From CAZUVQ01 sp964623915 (GTDB lineage: Bacteria; Bacillota; Clostridia; UMGS1883; UMGS1540), in assembly GCA_964623915.1 (NCBI GenBank), contig CAZUVQ010000013.1, positions 1 to 25,671 of the forward strand: a stretch of DNA of 25,671 nt, written 5' to 3'. The position numbers and the translations under genes were made by a program. Under the pieces are notes generated by a model. The model was not told where the DNA came from. It did not search any database and saw only the letters and a list, made by a program, of their open reading frames with translations. This document shows, piece after piece, positions 1 to 9,074 of this stretch (positions are counted from its first letter, which is position 1; the number at the start of each line of letters is the position of its first letter).

Positions 1-36
1 ATATTTAAAAAAATCAAGCAAAATCAACGAAAATTA

Positions 37-94
37 GGTGCTGTCCGTTGGTTTTTGGGTGGAAAATTTAACAGTACCATATCGTAATTAGGAG
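37..94 (+). promoter_or_regulatory. asnS 5' leader: inverted repeat and Shine-Dalgarno
   Basis: The 102 bases before asnS hold an 8-bp inverted repeat, GGTGCTGT at 37-44 and ACAGTACC at 71-78, with one G-U pair and a 26-base loop. A clear Shine-Dalgarno AGGAG follows at 90-94, eight bases before the ATG. No good promoter is visible, so the promoter probably lies upstream of the window. The hairpin has no T tract and is not a terminator; its role is unknown and it could be chance. Confidence 0.35.
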
Positions 95-102
95 TAATAG
101 GT

Positions 103-1494
103 ATGAAAAAATTAATTAAAGAGCTTTACAAAAATCCCGGTGAGAATCAGAATAAAAAAATTGAAATTTCCGGGTGGATAAGAACAATTAGGGTATCAAA
201 GGTTTTCGGTTTCATTGAAATTAATGACGGTTCCTTCTTTTCAAACATACAAGTTGTGTTTGAAGATGGTAAAGTATCAAATTTCAAGGAAATTACATCA
301 CAGAATGTCGGAGCGGCGTTGACTGTTGTCGGCACGCTTGTTTTGACACCCGAAGCAAAGCAACCCTTTGAAATAAAAGCTGAAGAAATTAGAGTTGAGG
401 GCACCTCAACACCCGAATATCCACTTCAGAAGAAACGCCATTCCTTTGAGTTTTTACGTTCGATTGCTCACTTGAGAGCGAGGACAAATACTTTTTCCGC
501 AGTTTTTCGGGTTAGGAGCCTTGCGGCTTTTGCTATTCACAAGTTCTTTAATGACAGGGGATTTGTATATACACATACACCAATAATTACAGGCAGTGAC
601 TGTGAGGGTGCCGGTGAAATGTTCAAGGTTACAACCCTTGATTTCGATAATGTTAAAAAAAATGAAGACGGCGGAGTGGATTTTTCACAGGACTTTTTCG
701 GGAAAGCCACAAACCTGACAGTATCAGGTCAACTCAATGGGGAAACATATGCCATGGCTTTCAGAAACATATATACTTTCGGTCCCACATTCAGAGCGGA
801 AAACTCCAATACAACACGCCATGCGGCTGAATTTTGGATGATTGAGCCTGAAATGGCGTTTGCAGACCTGCATGATGACATGGTTCTTGCAGAGGATATG
901 TTAAAATTTATTATAAATTATGTGCTTGAAAACGCTCCGGAAGAAATGAAGTTCTTCAATGATTTTGTGGATAAAGGACTACTAGACAGGCTTTACAATA
1001 TTGTCAGCAGTGACTTTGGACATGTAACCTATACAGAAGCTGTTGAAATTCTCAAAAAGAACAACGATAATTTTGATTATCCGGTTGAGTGGGGAATTGA
1101 TTTGCAGACGGAGCATGAAAGATATCTAACCGAGCAGATATTTAACAAACCGGTTTTTGTTACTGACTATCCCAAAGAAATAAAAGCTTTTTATATGAAG
1201 CTTAATGATGATAATAAAACAGTAGCGGCTATGGACCTTTTGGTTCCCGGTGTAGGAGAAATAATTGGAGGCAGCCAGAGGGAAGAGAGATACGACGTTT
1301 TGGTTGATAGAATGAAGGAATTTGACCTGTGTGAAGATGATTACAGATGGTATTTAGACCTTCGTAAGTACGGAGGAACAAAGCATGCTGGCTTTGGCCT
1401 CGGCTTTGAGCGCGCCATAATGTACCTTACGGGTATGACAAATATAAGAGACGTAATATCATTCCCAAGAACAGTGGGTACTGCCGAGTTTTAA
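103..1494 (+). CDS. asnS: Asparaginyl-tRNA synthetase
   Basis: Cytoplasmic class IIb aminoacyl-tRNA synthetase that charges tRNA-Asn with asparagine using ATP. The 463-residue length is normal for bacterial AsnS. The N-terminal 110 residues form the OB-fold anticodon-binding domain (GWIRTIRVSKVFGFIEINDG near residue 25). The catalytic domain shows class II motif 2 (FRAENSNTTRHAAEF, near 230) and motif 3 (GLGFERAIMYLTG, near 435-447). The sequence following motif 2 (EFWMIEPEMAF) is the form typical of AsnS rather than AspS. The ATG at 103 has an AGGAG eight bases upstream. A terminator directly follows, so the gene seems to end its transcript. Confidence 0.97.
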   Translation: MKKLIKELYKNPGENQNKKIEISGWIRTIRVSKVFGFIEINDGSFFSNIQVVFEDGKVSNFKEITSQNVGAALTVVGTLVLTPEAKQPFEIKAEEIRVEGTSTPEYPLQKKRHSFEFLRSIAHLRARTNTFSAVFRVRSLAAFAIHKFFNDRGFVYTHTPIITGSDCEGAGEMFKVTTLDFDNVKKNEDGGVDFSQDFFGKATNLTVSGQLNGETYAMAFRNIYTFGPTFRAENSNTTRHAAEFWMIEPEMAFADLHDDMVLAEDMLKFIINYVLENAPEEMKFFNDFVDKGLLDRLYNIVSSDFGHVTYTEAVEILKKNNDNFDYPVEWGIDLQTEHERYLTEQIFNKPVFVTDYPKEIKAFYMKLNDDNKTVAAMDLLVPGVGEIIGGSQREERYDVLVDRMKEFDLCEDDYRWYLDLRKYGGTKHAGFGLGFERAIMYLTGMTNIRDVISFPRTVGTAEF

Positions 1495-1511
1495 ATTACA
1501 AAACATTTACA

Positions 1512-1539
1512 GCCCTTTTTGCAAAGAAAGGGCGTTTTT
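1512..1539 (+). terminator. Rho-independent terminator after asnS
   Basis: GCCCTTT at 1512-1518 pairs perfectly with AAAGGGC at 1527-1533 around an 8-base loop, followed by GTTTTT. It starts 18 bases after the asnS stop. An in-frame upstream extension of cysE would begin inside this stem, which argues against that longer reading. Confidence 0.85.
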
Positions 1540-1566
1540 CTCATGAAAAATTATATAAAAAAACAG

Positions 1567-1595
1567 TTGTATTTTATGGCAAATTATAGTATAAT
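1567..1595 (+). promoter_or_regulatory. Predicted sigma-A promoter for the cysE operon
   Basis: A -35-like TTGTAT at 1567-1572 is separated by exactly 17 bases from a consensus TATAAT at 1590-1595. It lies between the asnS terminator and the cysE start at 1639. It would drive cysE through pcrA, since no later promoter or terminator is evident before about 8964. Confidence 0.65.
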
Positions 1596-1638
1596 AATAA
1601 AGAATGTAAAATTATATAACAGAATGGAAATATTATAT

Positions 1639-2289
1639 ATGTTTAAAAATTTGAGGCATGATATAAAATCTATATTGGACAGGGACCCTGCGGCGAGAAA
1701 TGGGCTTGAAGTTTTTTTGCTTTACCCTGGTTTCTGGGCTGTCTTTTATCATAGAATAGCGCACTTTTTTTATAACAATAAAATGTTTTTTGTTGCAAGG
1801 TGGATATCTAATATCAACCGTCATGTTACAGGGGTTGAAATTCATCCCGGCGCAAAAATAGGCAAAGGGCTTATGATAGATCATGGCATGGGGATTGTTA
1901 TAGGAGAAACCACAGAAATCGGTGACGATGTTACAATATATCAGGGTGTTACCCTTGGCGGCACAGGAAAAGACAAGGGCAAACGTCATCCTACAATAGG
2001 CAATAATGTTTTAATAGGTGCAGGTGCTAAAATATTAGGTCCCTTTACGGTTGGGAATAATTCAAAAATTGCCGCAAATGCAGTAGTTTTAAGCGAAGTG
2101 CCTGAAAACAGCACATGTGTCGGGGTCCCTGGAAGAATCGTAAGGCAAGCCAATAAAAAAGTTAATAATCTTGACCATGTACATATTCCTGACCCCGTTT
2201 CTCAGGAATTATGTAAAATGCTTATGAGGATAGAGACACTTGAAAAGAAATTGGAAGAAAAAGGGGCTTTAGAAAATGAAACTATATAA
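1639..2289 (+). CDS. cysE: Serine O-acetyltransferase
   Basis: Transfers acetyl from acetyl-CoA to L-serine, giving O-acetylserine for cysteine synthesis; cytoplasmic. From the ATG at 1639 the protein has 216 residues, the usual length of the short Firmicutes CysE. An N-terminal helical part (DRDPAARNGLEVFLLYPGF) is followed by left-handed beta-helix hexapeptide repeats. Characteristic motifs are GVEIHPGAKIGKG, DHGMGIVIGETTEIGDD (catalytic His in DHG) and the GGTGKDKGKRHPTIG loop. The reading frame is open back to 1519, but that start sits in the asnS terminator and upstream of the promoter, so 1639 is preferred (GGAAA about 10 bases upstream). It overlaps cysS by 14 bases, implying translational coupling. 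The cysE-cysS-mrnC order matches the classic Firmicutes arrangement. Confidence 0.93.
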   Translation: MFKNLRHDIKSILDRDPAARNGLEVFLLYPGFWAVFYHRIAHFFYNNKMFFVARWISNINRHVTGVEIHPGAKIGKGLMIDHGMGIVIGETTEIGDDVTIYQGVTLGGTGKDKGKRHPTIGNNVLIGAGAKILGPFTVGNNSKIAANAVVLSEVPENSTCVGVPGRIVRQANKKVNNLDHVHIPDPVSQELCKMLMRIETLEKKLEEKGALENETI

Positions 2290-3652
2290 TACGTTGACGG
2301 GCAGTAAGGAAGAATTTGTGCCAATCGAAGAAGGACAAGTTAAAATGTATTCGTGCGGTCCTACGGTATATAATTACTTTCATATTGGAAATGCAAGGCC
2401 TTTCATAATATTTGATACCTTGAGAAGGTATTTTGAATACAGTGGTTACAATGTGAAATTTGTGCAAAACTTCACGGATGTTGACGATAAGCTTATTAAT
2501 AAAGCGTCAGAAGAGGGTACTACTGTTCCCCAAATTGCCGAAAAATATATAGAAGAATATTTTAAAGATGCCGAAGCTCTCGGCATTTGCAAGGCAAACG
2601 CTCACCCAAGGGCAACTGACAATATTGATGCTATAATAAAGCTTGTTAATACGCTTGTGGACAAGGACTTTGCCTATGAAATAGACGGCGATGTTTATTT
2701 TTCCACAAAGAATTTTGCCGAATACGGCAAGCTGAGTCACCAGCCTTTAGAGGAGCTTGAAGCAGGTGTCAGAATTGGTGTTGATGAAAGAAAGAAAGAT
2801 CCCATGGATTTTGCTCTTTGGAAAAAGAGAAAGACGGAAAATGAGATTGCATGGGACAGCCCATGGGGAATGGGCAGGCCCGGCTGGCATATAGAATGCT
2901 CTGCCATGGCAAATAAATTTTTGGGTGAAACTATTGATATTCACTCCGGCGGCAGGGATTTGATTTTCCCTCACCATGAAAATGAAATAGCCCAGTCAGA
3001 GGCGGCAAACGGGAAGCCCTTTGCAAATTACTGGCTGCACAACGGATATATAAATGTTGACAATGTAAAGATGTCAAAATCCCTCGGAAACTTCTTTACT
3101 GTACGTGAGATTTCGGAAAAATTTGATTACGAGGTTATAAGGTTTTTTATGCTGTCCGCCCATTACCGCAGCCCAATAAATTTCAGTGCGGAGCTTATGA
3201 CAGCTGCACAGACAGGGCTTGAACGTATTTATAACTGCAAGAACACTTTGTCCGAAAAGGTTGCGGCAGGAAAACCCGAGATATCCGATGTTGTTTCGGA
3301 ATATAAAAAAAGGTTTATTGCGGCTATGGATGATGACCTAAATACTGCAGATGCAATTGCTGTTATGTTTGAGCTTGTGAGATATGCAAACACGCTCCTG
3401 GTCGAAGGTAGCGATAAAACATCTATGAGTGCGGCATTAGGCCTTATAGATGAAATAGGGAATGTTTTAGGGCTGTTAAAAAAAGAAAAAAACAACGATA
3501 TAGATACAGAGATTGAAGATCTCATAGCAAAGCGGCAGGAGGCAAGGGCGGCCAAAAATTTTGCTCTTTCCGATGAAATACGTGATAAGCTTGATGAGAT
3601 GGGCATAGAGATTAAAGACACAAGAGAAGGCGTCAAGTGGAGAAAAAAATGA
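2276..3652 (+). CDS. cysS: Cysteinyl-tRNA synthetase
   Basis: Class I synthetase that charges tRNA-Cys; cytoplasmic and zinc dependent. The protein has 458 residues, near the family norm of about 460. It shows the HIGH-type ATP motif HIGN at residues 36-39 and a KMSKS loop (VKMSKSLGNFF, around 265-275). The zinc-ligand signature includes Cys27 in YSCGPTVYNYFHIGN, the WHIECSAM segment and HHENEIAQS. The ATG at 2276 lies inside the end of cysE, with an AGAAAAAGGGGC purine stretch upstream as ribosome site. Supplying cysteine (CysE) and charging it (CysS) from one message is a common Firmicutes pairing. Confidence 0.97.
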   Translation: MKLYNTLTGSKEEFVPIEEGQVKMYSCGPTVYNYFHIGNARPFIIFDTLRRYFEYSGYNVKFVQNFTDVDDKLINKASEEGTTVPQIAEKYIEEYFKDAEALGICKANAHPRATDNIDAIIKLVNTLVDKDFAYEIDGDVYFSTKNFAEYGKLSHQPLEELEAGVRIGVDERKKDPMDFALWKKRKTENEIAWDSPWGMGRPGWHIECSAMANKFLGETIDIHSGGRDLIFPHHENEIAQSEAANGKPFANYWLHNGYINVDNVKMSKSLGNFFTVREISEKFDYEVIRFFMLSAHYRSPINFSAELMTAAQTGLERIYNCKNTLSEKVAAGKPEISDVVSEYKKRFIAAMDDDLNTADAIAVMFELVRYANTLLVEGSDKTSMSAALGLIDEIGNVLGLLKKEKNNDIDTEIEDLIAKRQEARAAKNFALSDEIRDKLDEMGIEIKDTREGVKWRKK

Positions 3653-4053
3653 TAGAATTTTTACTTTCGGGAAAAGAATACTCTCCTCTTGTCCTTGCTT
3701 TTATTGGTGATGCAGTATATGAGCTTTATATAAGAAGCCGCCTTGTTGCTTTGGGAAACAGAGGAGTAAACGGGCTTCAGAAGGATTCGTCGGGCTTTGC
3801 CCGCGCCGGTGCTCAGTTTAAAGCTTATCATATAATAGAAGATGTTTTGTCCGATGAAGAGGTTTCGGTATTGCACAGGGGAAGGAACGCAAAAAGTGCA
3901 ACGGTACCTAAAAATGCCGATGTTTCTCAATATCGCCATGCAACCGGGGTTGAAACACTTTTAGGTTATTTATATATTTCAAAGAGGCACGACAGGATTG
4001 AGGAACTGATGAATCTGATTTATGAGACATTGAGGGATAATGATGAAAAATAA
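3649..4053 (+). CDS. mrnC: Mini-ribonuclease III
   Basis: Dimeric RNase III-like endonuclease lacking the double-stranded RNA-binding domain. In Bacillus subtilis it matures 23S rRNA ends. The protein has 134 residues from the ATG at 3649. Family motifs visible are LAFIGDAVYELYIRS (catalytic Asp near 21), the LHRGRNAKSATVPKNADVSQYRHATG core and GVETLLGYLYI with the second acidic site. A GTG start at 3637 is possible, but GGAG at 3639-3642 is six bases from the ATG, so 3649 is preferred; it overlaps the cysS stop by four bases. In Bacillus the next gene is rlmB; here a YitT-type gene occupies that place. Confidence 0.93.
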   Translation: MIEFLLSGKEYSPLVLAFIGDAVYELYIRSRLVALGNRGVNGLQKDSSGFARAGAQFKAYHIIEDVLSDEEVSVLHRGRNAKSATVPKNADVSQYRHATGVETLLGYLYISKRHDRIEELMNLIYETLRDNDEK

Positions 4054-4900
4054 GAAGATTATTGAGGTTTTAAAAAATTATTTTGCAATTGCTTTTGGAA
4101 CCGCCATATCTTCTTTTGCGCTTGATGTGTTTTTAAGATACACACATATTGCTCCTGGCGGCATTTCAGCTTTATCTGTAATGATTAATGATGCTGTGCC
4201 TGCCTTATCTGTAGGTGCTATAATGGCACTTATTAATTTACCTTTGTTTTTGACAAGCTTTAAGATGAATAAGGACTTTTTTATTAAGTCTATTTTCGGC
4301 GCGGTCTGCTACTCTGTGTTTGTTGATATTTTTGCAGAGTTACCGGGGCTGACAGATGATTTGATTATTGCCGCAATATTTGGCGGTGCTCTTATGGGTT
4401 TGGGTTTTGGCATTGTTTTTTTTGTGGGCGGGTCTTCAGGCGGAACAGATATTGCAGGATGGCTGATTAAAAGAAGGTTTCCTAACTTACGATTGAGCAG
4501 GGCAATTTTAATACTTGATGTAGTCGTAATAACGCTACAGGGTATTGTTTACGGCGATATTACGCTTTGCATGTATGCCGCGATTGCAATGTTTTTATCA
4601 GCAAGGGTTATTGATTATGTTTTGGAAGGCTCCGTGGTTCAGGGAAAAACTGCATATATTATAAGCAAAAAAACCGAGGAAATATCAAAGAGGATTATTG
4701 TAGAACTCCACAGGGGGGTAACAGTTTTAAACGGTACTGGTATGTACACAGGTGAAGAAAAAAAGGTACTGCTTACAACAGTTTACAGAAAACAGTTACC
4801 GGTACTTAAAAAAATCATAAAAGAAATTGATCCCACCGCTTTTGTAATTTTCACAGATGTAAGAGAAGTATTGGGCGAAGGGTTTAATAGCATAACATAA
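4040..4900 (+). CDS. YitT/DUF2179 family integral membrane protein
   Basis: Polytopic membrane protein of the YitT family, whose molecular function is not firmly established. The 286 residues hold about five hydrophobic segments in the first 200 (for example residues 45-70, 82-98, 105-130, 150-168 and 175-192). The family signature glycine/serine-rich loop FFVGGSSGGTDIAGWLIKRR lies near 126-145. A soluble C-terminal DUF2179 domain follows from about residue 205 (HRGVTVLNGTGMYTGEEKKVL and VIFTDVREVLGEGF), as expected for the family. The ATG at 4040 overlaps the end of mrnC by 14 bases; an ATG at 4043 is equally possible. GAGGGA upstream serves as the ribosome site. Substrate and role cannot be read from the sequence. 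Confidence 0.85.
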   Translation: MMKNKKIIEVLKNYFAIAFGTAISSFALDVFLRYTHIAPGGISALSVMINDAVPALSVGAIMALINLPLFLTSFKMNKDFFIKSIFGAVCYSVFVDIFAELPGLTDDLIIAAIFGGALMGLGFGIVFFVGGSSGGTDIAGWLIKRRFPNLRLSRAILILDVVVITLQGIVYGDITLCMYAAIAMFLSARVIDYVLEGSVVQGKTAYIISKKTEEISKRIIVELHRGVTVLNGTGMYTGEEKKVLLTTVYRKQLPVLKKIIKEIDPTAFVIFTDVREVLGEGFNSIT

Positions 4901-4916
4901 GAAAGGATGATAAAAC

Positions 4917-5741
4917 TTGGAACAGGCAAAGAAAGAAAGGCTCCAAAAAGTTGCAAATCAGATAAGGCGTAATGTTGTAACTGCAGTATACAGTGCGGGC
5001 GCAGGTCACCCCGGCGGTTCACTCGGTATATCAGATGTTATGGCATACCTATATTTTGCAAAAATGAATGTAGACCCAAAAAATCCAAAGAATCCCGATA
5101 GAGACAGGTTCGTTATGTCAAAAGGTCATTGTGCACCCGTTTTATATGGCGCACTTGCAGAAAAAGGATTCTTTCCCAGAGAGGATATAAAAGGCTTCAG
5201 AAGCATTGACAGCTATCTTGAAGGACATCCTGATATGAAAAAGGTTCCTGGCTGTGATATGTCAACCGGTTCTCTCGGACAGGGTATCTGCGCCGCTAAC
5301 GGAATGGCGCTTGTCGGAAAACTTTCCGGTAAAAACTATCGTGTTTATGCAGTATTGGGAGATGGTGAGCTTGAGGAAGGTCAGGTCTGGGAAGCTGCAA
5401 TGTTTGCCCCCCACTATAAACTTGATAATATGACTGCTGTTATTGACTATAATGGTCTTCAGATTGACGGCGATATAACAAAGGTTATGAACCCCACTCC
5501 TATTGATAAAAAATTCGAGGCATTCGGCTGGAACGTTATCACTTGTGACGGAAACGATTTTGACAGCATAGAAAAAGCATTTGAACAGGCGAGTGCTTAC
5601 AAGGGCAAACCTTCTGCCATCATAGCCAAAACAATTAAGGGCAAGGGCGTTTCATATATGGAAAACGTTGCTGGGTGGCACGGCAAGGCACCGAATGACG
5701 AGGAGTACAAAATAGCTATGAAGGATTTGGGGGTGGAATAA
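4917..5741 (+). CDS. Transketolase, N-terminal (TPP-binding) subunit
   Basis: First half of a split transketolase that moves two-carbon units between sugar phosphates in the pentose phosphate pathway; cytoplasmic. The 274 residues match the usual size of stand-alone N-terminal subunits. Visible signatures are the substrate/TPP His in SAGAGHPGGSLG, the MSKGHCAPVLYGAL segment, TGSLGQG and the thiamine-diphosphate/Mg motif GDGELEEGQVWEAA running to the Asn-Tyr after about 30 residues. The start is TTG at 4917, chosen because GAAAGGA at 4901-4907 is correctly spaced; the next ATG candidates would remove conserved sequence. It abuts the C-terminal subunit with no gap, as expected for a heteromeric enzyme made in equal amounts. 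Confidence 0.94.
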   Translation: MEQAKKERLQKVANQIRRNVVTAVYSAGAGHPGGSLGISDVMAYLYFAKMNVDPKNPKNPDRDRFVMSKGHCAPVLYGALAEKGFFPREDIKGFRSIDSYLEGHPDMKKVPGCDMSTGSLGQGICAANGMALVGKLSGKNYRVYAVLGDGELEEGQVWEAAMFAPHYKLDNMTAVIDYNGLQIDGDITKVMNPTPIDKKFEAFGWNVITCDGNDFDSIEKAFEQASAYKGKPSAIIAKTIKGKGVSYMENVAGWHGKAPNDEEYKIAMKDLGVE

Positions 5742-6680
5742 ATGGCAGAAAAAATAGCAACAAGAGAGGCTTACGGTGCTGCTTTAGCAGAATTTGGTGA
5801 AAAATATGATTTCCTTGTAATGGATGCCGACCTTTCAAAATCAACAAAAACAGATACTTTTAAACAGAAATTTCCGGAAAGATTTATAAATACAGGTATT
5901 GCCGAGGCAAACATGATGAGCACGGCAGCAGGCATTGCATCCTGCGGCAGGACAGTTTTTGCAAGCTCATTTGCAATGTTTGCGGCAGGCAGGGCTTTTG
6001 AACAGGTAAGAAATTCAATAGGATATCCCGGATTAAATGTTAAAATCGGTGCAACACACGCCGGCATTTCCGTCGGGGAAGACGGAGCTACTCACCAGTG
6101 CTTAGAAGATTTGGCACTAATGCGTACAATTCCGGGTATGACAATAATCAGCCCCGCCGATGCAGTTGAAGCGCGAGCGGCTGTTCTTGCAGCAATTGAA
6201 CATGATGGTCCTGTTTACCTAAGGTTTGGCAGGCTTGCCGTTCCGGTTATCTTTGACAGGGAAACATATAAATTTGTAATAGGTAAGGGTGTTATGCTTG
6301 CTGAAGGAACGGATGTAACACTTATTGCCACAGGTTTGCTTGTTCCAGAAGCTTTGGAAGCGGCAAAAATGCTTAAAGAAGAAGGCATAAGTGCAGAAGT
6401 AATCAATATTCATACAATAAAACCTTTGGACACAGAATTAATTTGCGCATCCGCTAAAAAGACCGGTGCTGTTGTAACTTGTGAAGAACACAATATTATT
6501 GGCGGCCTTGGTGGTGCGGTTGCTGAAGCACTTTGCGAAAATTATCCCACTCCTATGGCAAGAATAGGCGTAAAGGACATATTCGGAAAGAGCGGTAAGC
6601 CGGCTCCCTTATTAAAAATGTATGAGCTTACTGCAGAAGATATTAAAAAAGCAGCAAAAGAAGTTATAAAAAAGAAATGA
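5742..6680 (+). CDS. Transketolase, C-terminal (pyrimidine-binding) subunit
   Basis: Second half of the split transketolase; it contributes the TPP-pyrimidine and C-terminal domains. The 312 residues match stand-alone C-terminal subunits. The catalytic glutamate is in FINTGIAEANMMSTAAG (near residue 55). KIGATHAGISVGEDGATHQCLEDLALMRTIPG is the typical substrate loop, and a transketolase C-terminal domain follows (VTLIATGLLVPEALEAAKML, HTIKPLD, EEHNIIGGLGGAVAE). The related 1-deoxyxylulose-5-phosphate synthase is much longer and not split this way. The ATG starts immediately after the N-subunit stop codon, with GGGGGTGG in the end of the upstream gene as ribosome site. Confidence 0.94.
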   Translation: MAEKIATREAYGAALAEFGEKYDFLVMDADLSKSTKTDTFKQKFPERFINTGIAEANMMSTAAGIASCGRTVFASSFAMFAAGRAFEQVRNSIGYPGLNVKIGATHAGISVGEDGATHQCLEDLALMRTIPGMTIISPADAVEARAAVLAAIEHDGPVYLRFGRLAVPVIFDRETYKFVIGKGVMLAEGTDVTLIATGLLVPEALEAAKMLKEEGISAEVINIHTIKPLDTELICASAKKTGAVVTCEEHNIIGGLGGAVAEALCENYPTPMARIGVKDIFGKSGKPAPLLKMYELTAEDIKKAAKEVIKKK

Positions 6681-6687
6681 GAAGCTT

Positions 6688-8958
6688 ATGACAGAATTAT
6701 TGGGCAAGCTTAATAAAATGCAGCAGGAAGCGGTTACTCACACAGAGGGACCGCTTTTGGTGCTGGCCGGTGCAGGGAGCGGTAAAACAAGAGTTATTAC
6801 ATACAGAATTGCATACCTTGTTGATGAAAAGGGGGTAGCACCATGGAATATTCTTGCTATAACCTTCACAAACAAAGCAGCGGCGGAAATGAGAGACAGA
6901 ATTGAAAAGCTATGCGGCAAAAGTGCGGATGATATGTGGATTCGTACCTTTCATTCCGCATGCGTGAGAATTCTGCGCCGCGATATTGATAAAATCGGAT
7001 ATGATAAGGGTTTTACCATTTATGATTCTGATGACCAGAAGCGGCTTGTCAAGGATTGCTTAAAACAGTTAAACCTTGATGAAAAACAATATCCCGTATC
7101 CTCTTGCATCGGATACATAAGCAGTGCCAAAGACGAGTTTATCGCACCGGCGGACTTTATAAATACATATAACAAAAATCTGAAAATGACAATGGTAGGC
7201 AAGGTGTATGAGCTATATCAGAAACGGCTTAAAAACAGCAACTGTTTGGATTTTGATGACATTATTGTTCTGACTTGCAGGCTTTTTGAAGAATGTCCGG
7301 ATATTCTTGCTTACTACCAGAATAAATTTCGGTACATACATATTGATGAGTATCAGGATACAAACAACGCACAGTATAAGTTTGTAAGACTTCTGTCAAG
7401 TAAGTACAGAAATCTTTGCGTTGTCGGTGATGACGACCAGAGTATTTATAAGTTCAGGGGCGCAAATATTTTGAATATTTTAGGCTTTGAGACAACCTTT
7501 CCCGAAGCCAAAGTAATAAGGCTTGAACAAAACTACCGTTCAACTGAAAATATCCTCGGCGCTGCCAATAATGTTATTTCAAATAACGAAGGCAGAAAAG
7601 GTAAAACTTTGTGGACAGATTCGGGAGACGGTGACAAAATAATCAGATACCATGCGACGGATGAGCGTGATGAGGCAGCTTTTATTTCTGATGAAATATA
7701 TAGGATGCACCAAGAAGAAGATATTTTATACTCATCAATGGCTGTTCTTTACAGAATGAACGCACAGGCTCGTGTAATTGAAGAAAATCTTATAAAATCA
7801 GCTATACCATACAGAATTATTGCAGGGCACAGATTTTATGATAGCAGGGAGATTAAAGACATTATTGCGTATCTGCGTGTTATTGTAAACCCTACAGATA
7901 ACATAAGTCTCGTGAGAATTATAAACGAGCCGAAACGAAAAATAGGTAAAACCACTATAGATAAGGCTGCTGCCATGGCAACCGAAAACGGTGTAAGTAT
8001 CTATGAGTTTTTAAAGGATAATTCAGCACTTTTATCAAGGGCAAGTGACACAGTGGAGAGGTTTGTCAAAATTATAGAGGATTTGCGCTCTGTATATGAG
8101 GATATGAAGCCGTCAGCTTTTGTCAGCGAGCTTCTTGATAAAACAGGATATGCGGCACAATACAGTATTAATCCTGATGATATGGAAGCACTGGGAAGGC
8201 TTGAAAATCTCAAAGAGTTTATTTCTGTTGCTGTAAACTTTGAGAAGGACAATGAAATGCCGTTATTAGAGGATTTTCTTGATAATGTTTCACTTGTTTC
8301 TGATATTGATAACTATGATGAGGAACAGGACACGGTTTCTCTTTTAACTTTGCACTCCGCTAAGGGGCTTGAATTTCCCATTGTTTTCCTTTGCGGTCTT
8401 GAGGAGGGTGTATTTCCCAGCCAGCGGGCAATGTTTGAAAAGGAAGAGGTTGAGGAGGAGAGAAGGCTTTGCTATGTCGGTATTACAAGGGCAGAGAAAA
8501 AGCTTTTTCTGACACATGCACAATCCAGAATGATGTTTGGTTCTACCGGCTTTAACAGACCGTCAAGATTTATAGATGAAATCCCCAAAGACCTTCTTGA
8601 AGAAAAATCGGGAATAGTGAGAAAGCCCTCATATCAAGGTACATATAGCGGCGCAGGCGGCGGATACGGAACAGGAAAATTTGGAAATTCAGAATACAAT
8701 AATATAATTTCAAAAAATGATAAAAAACCATCTGACAATTTTGTAAATAATGCTTTTGCTACCGGTCATAAAGCACCGCCTCGGAAAAATACTATGGATA
8801 AGTATTCTCCCGGTGACAGGGTGCACCATAAAAAGTTTGGTGACGGACTTGTGATTTCAGTCTTACCTGTCGGTAACGATGCAAAGCTTGAAATTGCCTT
8901 TGATTCAGTGGGAACTAAGACCTTGTTGGCTGTATATGCTAACCTGACAAAACTTTAA
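6688..8958 (+). CDS. pcrA: ATP-dependent DNA helicase PcrA/UvrD
   Basis: Superfamily 1A 3'-5' DNA helicase for nucleotide excision repair, replication restart and recombination control. The protein has 756 residues, close to PcrA (about 720-750). All motifs are present: Q motif near residue 10, Walker A LAGAGSGKT (about 26-34), Ia ITFTNKAAAEM, Walker B HIDEYQDTN, motif III VVGDDDQSIYKFRGA, motif IV QNYRST, motif V LLTLHSAKGLEF and motif VI EERRLCYVGITRAEKKL. A Gly/Ser-rich linker near 645-690 leads to the PcrA-type C-terminal Tudor-like domain (PGDRVHHKKFGDG), which in PcrA contacts RNA polymerase. The ATG at 6688 has only a weak GAGAAG ribosome site. No ligA follows, unlike many Firmicutes; a terminator ends the operon. 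Confidence 0.96.
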   Translation: MTELLGKLNKMQQEAVTHTEGPLLVLAGAGSGKTRVITYRIAYLVDEKGVAPWNILAITFTNKAAAEMRDRIEKLCGKSADDMWIRTFHSACVRILRRDIDKIGYDKGFTIYDSDDQKRLVKDCLKQLNLDEKQYPVSSCIGYISSAKDEFIAPADFINTYNKNLKMTMVGKVYELYQKRLKNSNCLDFDDIIVLTCRLFEECPDILAYYQNKFRYIHIDEYQDTNNAQYKFVRLLSSKYRNLCVVGDDDQSIYKFRGANILNILGFETTFPEAKVIRLEQNYRSTENILGAANNVISNNEGRKGKTLWTDSGDGDKIIRYHATDERDEAAFISDEIYRMHQEEDILYSSMAVLYRMNAQARVIEENLIKSAIPYRIIAGHRFYDSREIKDIIAYLRVIVNPTDNISLVRIINEPKRKIGKTTIDKAAAMATENGVSIYEFLKDNSALLSRASDTVERFVKIIEDLRSVYEDMKPSAFVSELLDKTGYAAQYSINPDDMEALGRLENLKEFISVAVNFEKDNEMPLLEDFLDNVSLVSDIDNYDEEQDTVSLLTLHSAKGLEFPIVFLCGLEEGVFPSQRAMFEKEEVEEERRLCYVGITRAEKKLFLTHAQSRMMFGSTGFNRPSRFIDEIPKDLLEEKSGIVRKPSYQGTYSGAGGGYGTGKFGNSEYNNIISKNDKKPSDNFVNNAFATGHKAPPRKNTMDKYSPGDRVHHKKFGDGLVISVLPVGNDAKLEIAFDSVGTKTLLAVYANLTKL

Positions 8959-8963
8959 CAAAC

Positions 8964-8997
8964 AAAATGCAAAGGACATAATGTTCCTTTGCATTTT
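8964..8997 (+). terminator. Rho-independent terminator after pcrA
   Basis: AAAATGCAAAGGA at 8964-8976 is complementary to TCCTTTGCATTTT at 8985-8997 around an 8-base loop, with T's ending the second arm. It starts five bases after the pcrA stop and separates this operon from the rnf promoter. Confidence 0.9.
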
Positions 8998-9023
8998 TAT
9001 TTGCGATAACCTATATATCAGTA

Positions 9024-9052
9024 TTGCGAAAAAGGTTTTTTTATGATATAAT
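9024..9052 (+). promoter_or_regulatory. Predicted sigma-A promoter of the rnf operon
   Basis: TTGCGA at 9024-9029, a 17-base spacer, then a perfect TATAAT at 9047-9052. TGA directly before the -10 gives an extended -10 (TGnTATAAT). The rnfC start at 9075 follows 22 bases later, so the 5' leader is very short and leaves no room for a riboswitch. Confidence 0.8.
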
Positions 9053-9074
9053 TTAATAAATAGAGGTGTTAAAT

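Noticed and set aside
57..62. GGGTGG upstream of asnS as part of a T-box riboswitch
   Set aside because: The rest of the T-box antiterminator core (TACCGCG) and a terminator stem are absent, although asnS genes are often T-box controlled.
1519..1638. N-terminal extension of CysE by 40 residues
   Set aside because: It would start inside the asnS terminator and upstream of the predicted promoter, and the added residues do not resemble CysE.
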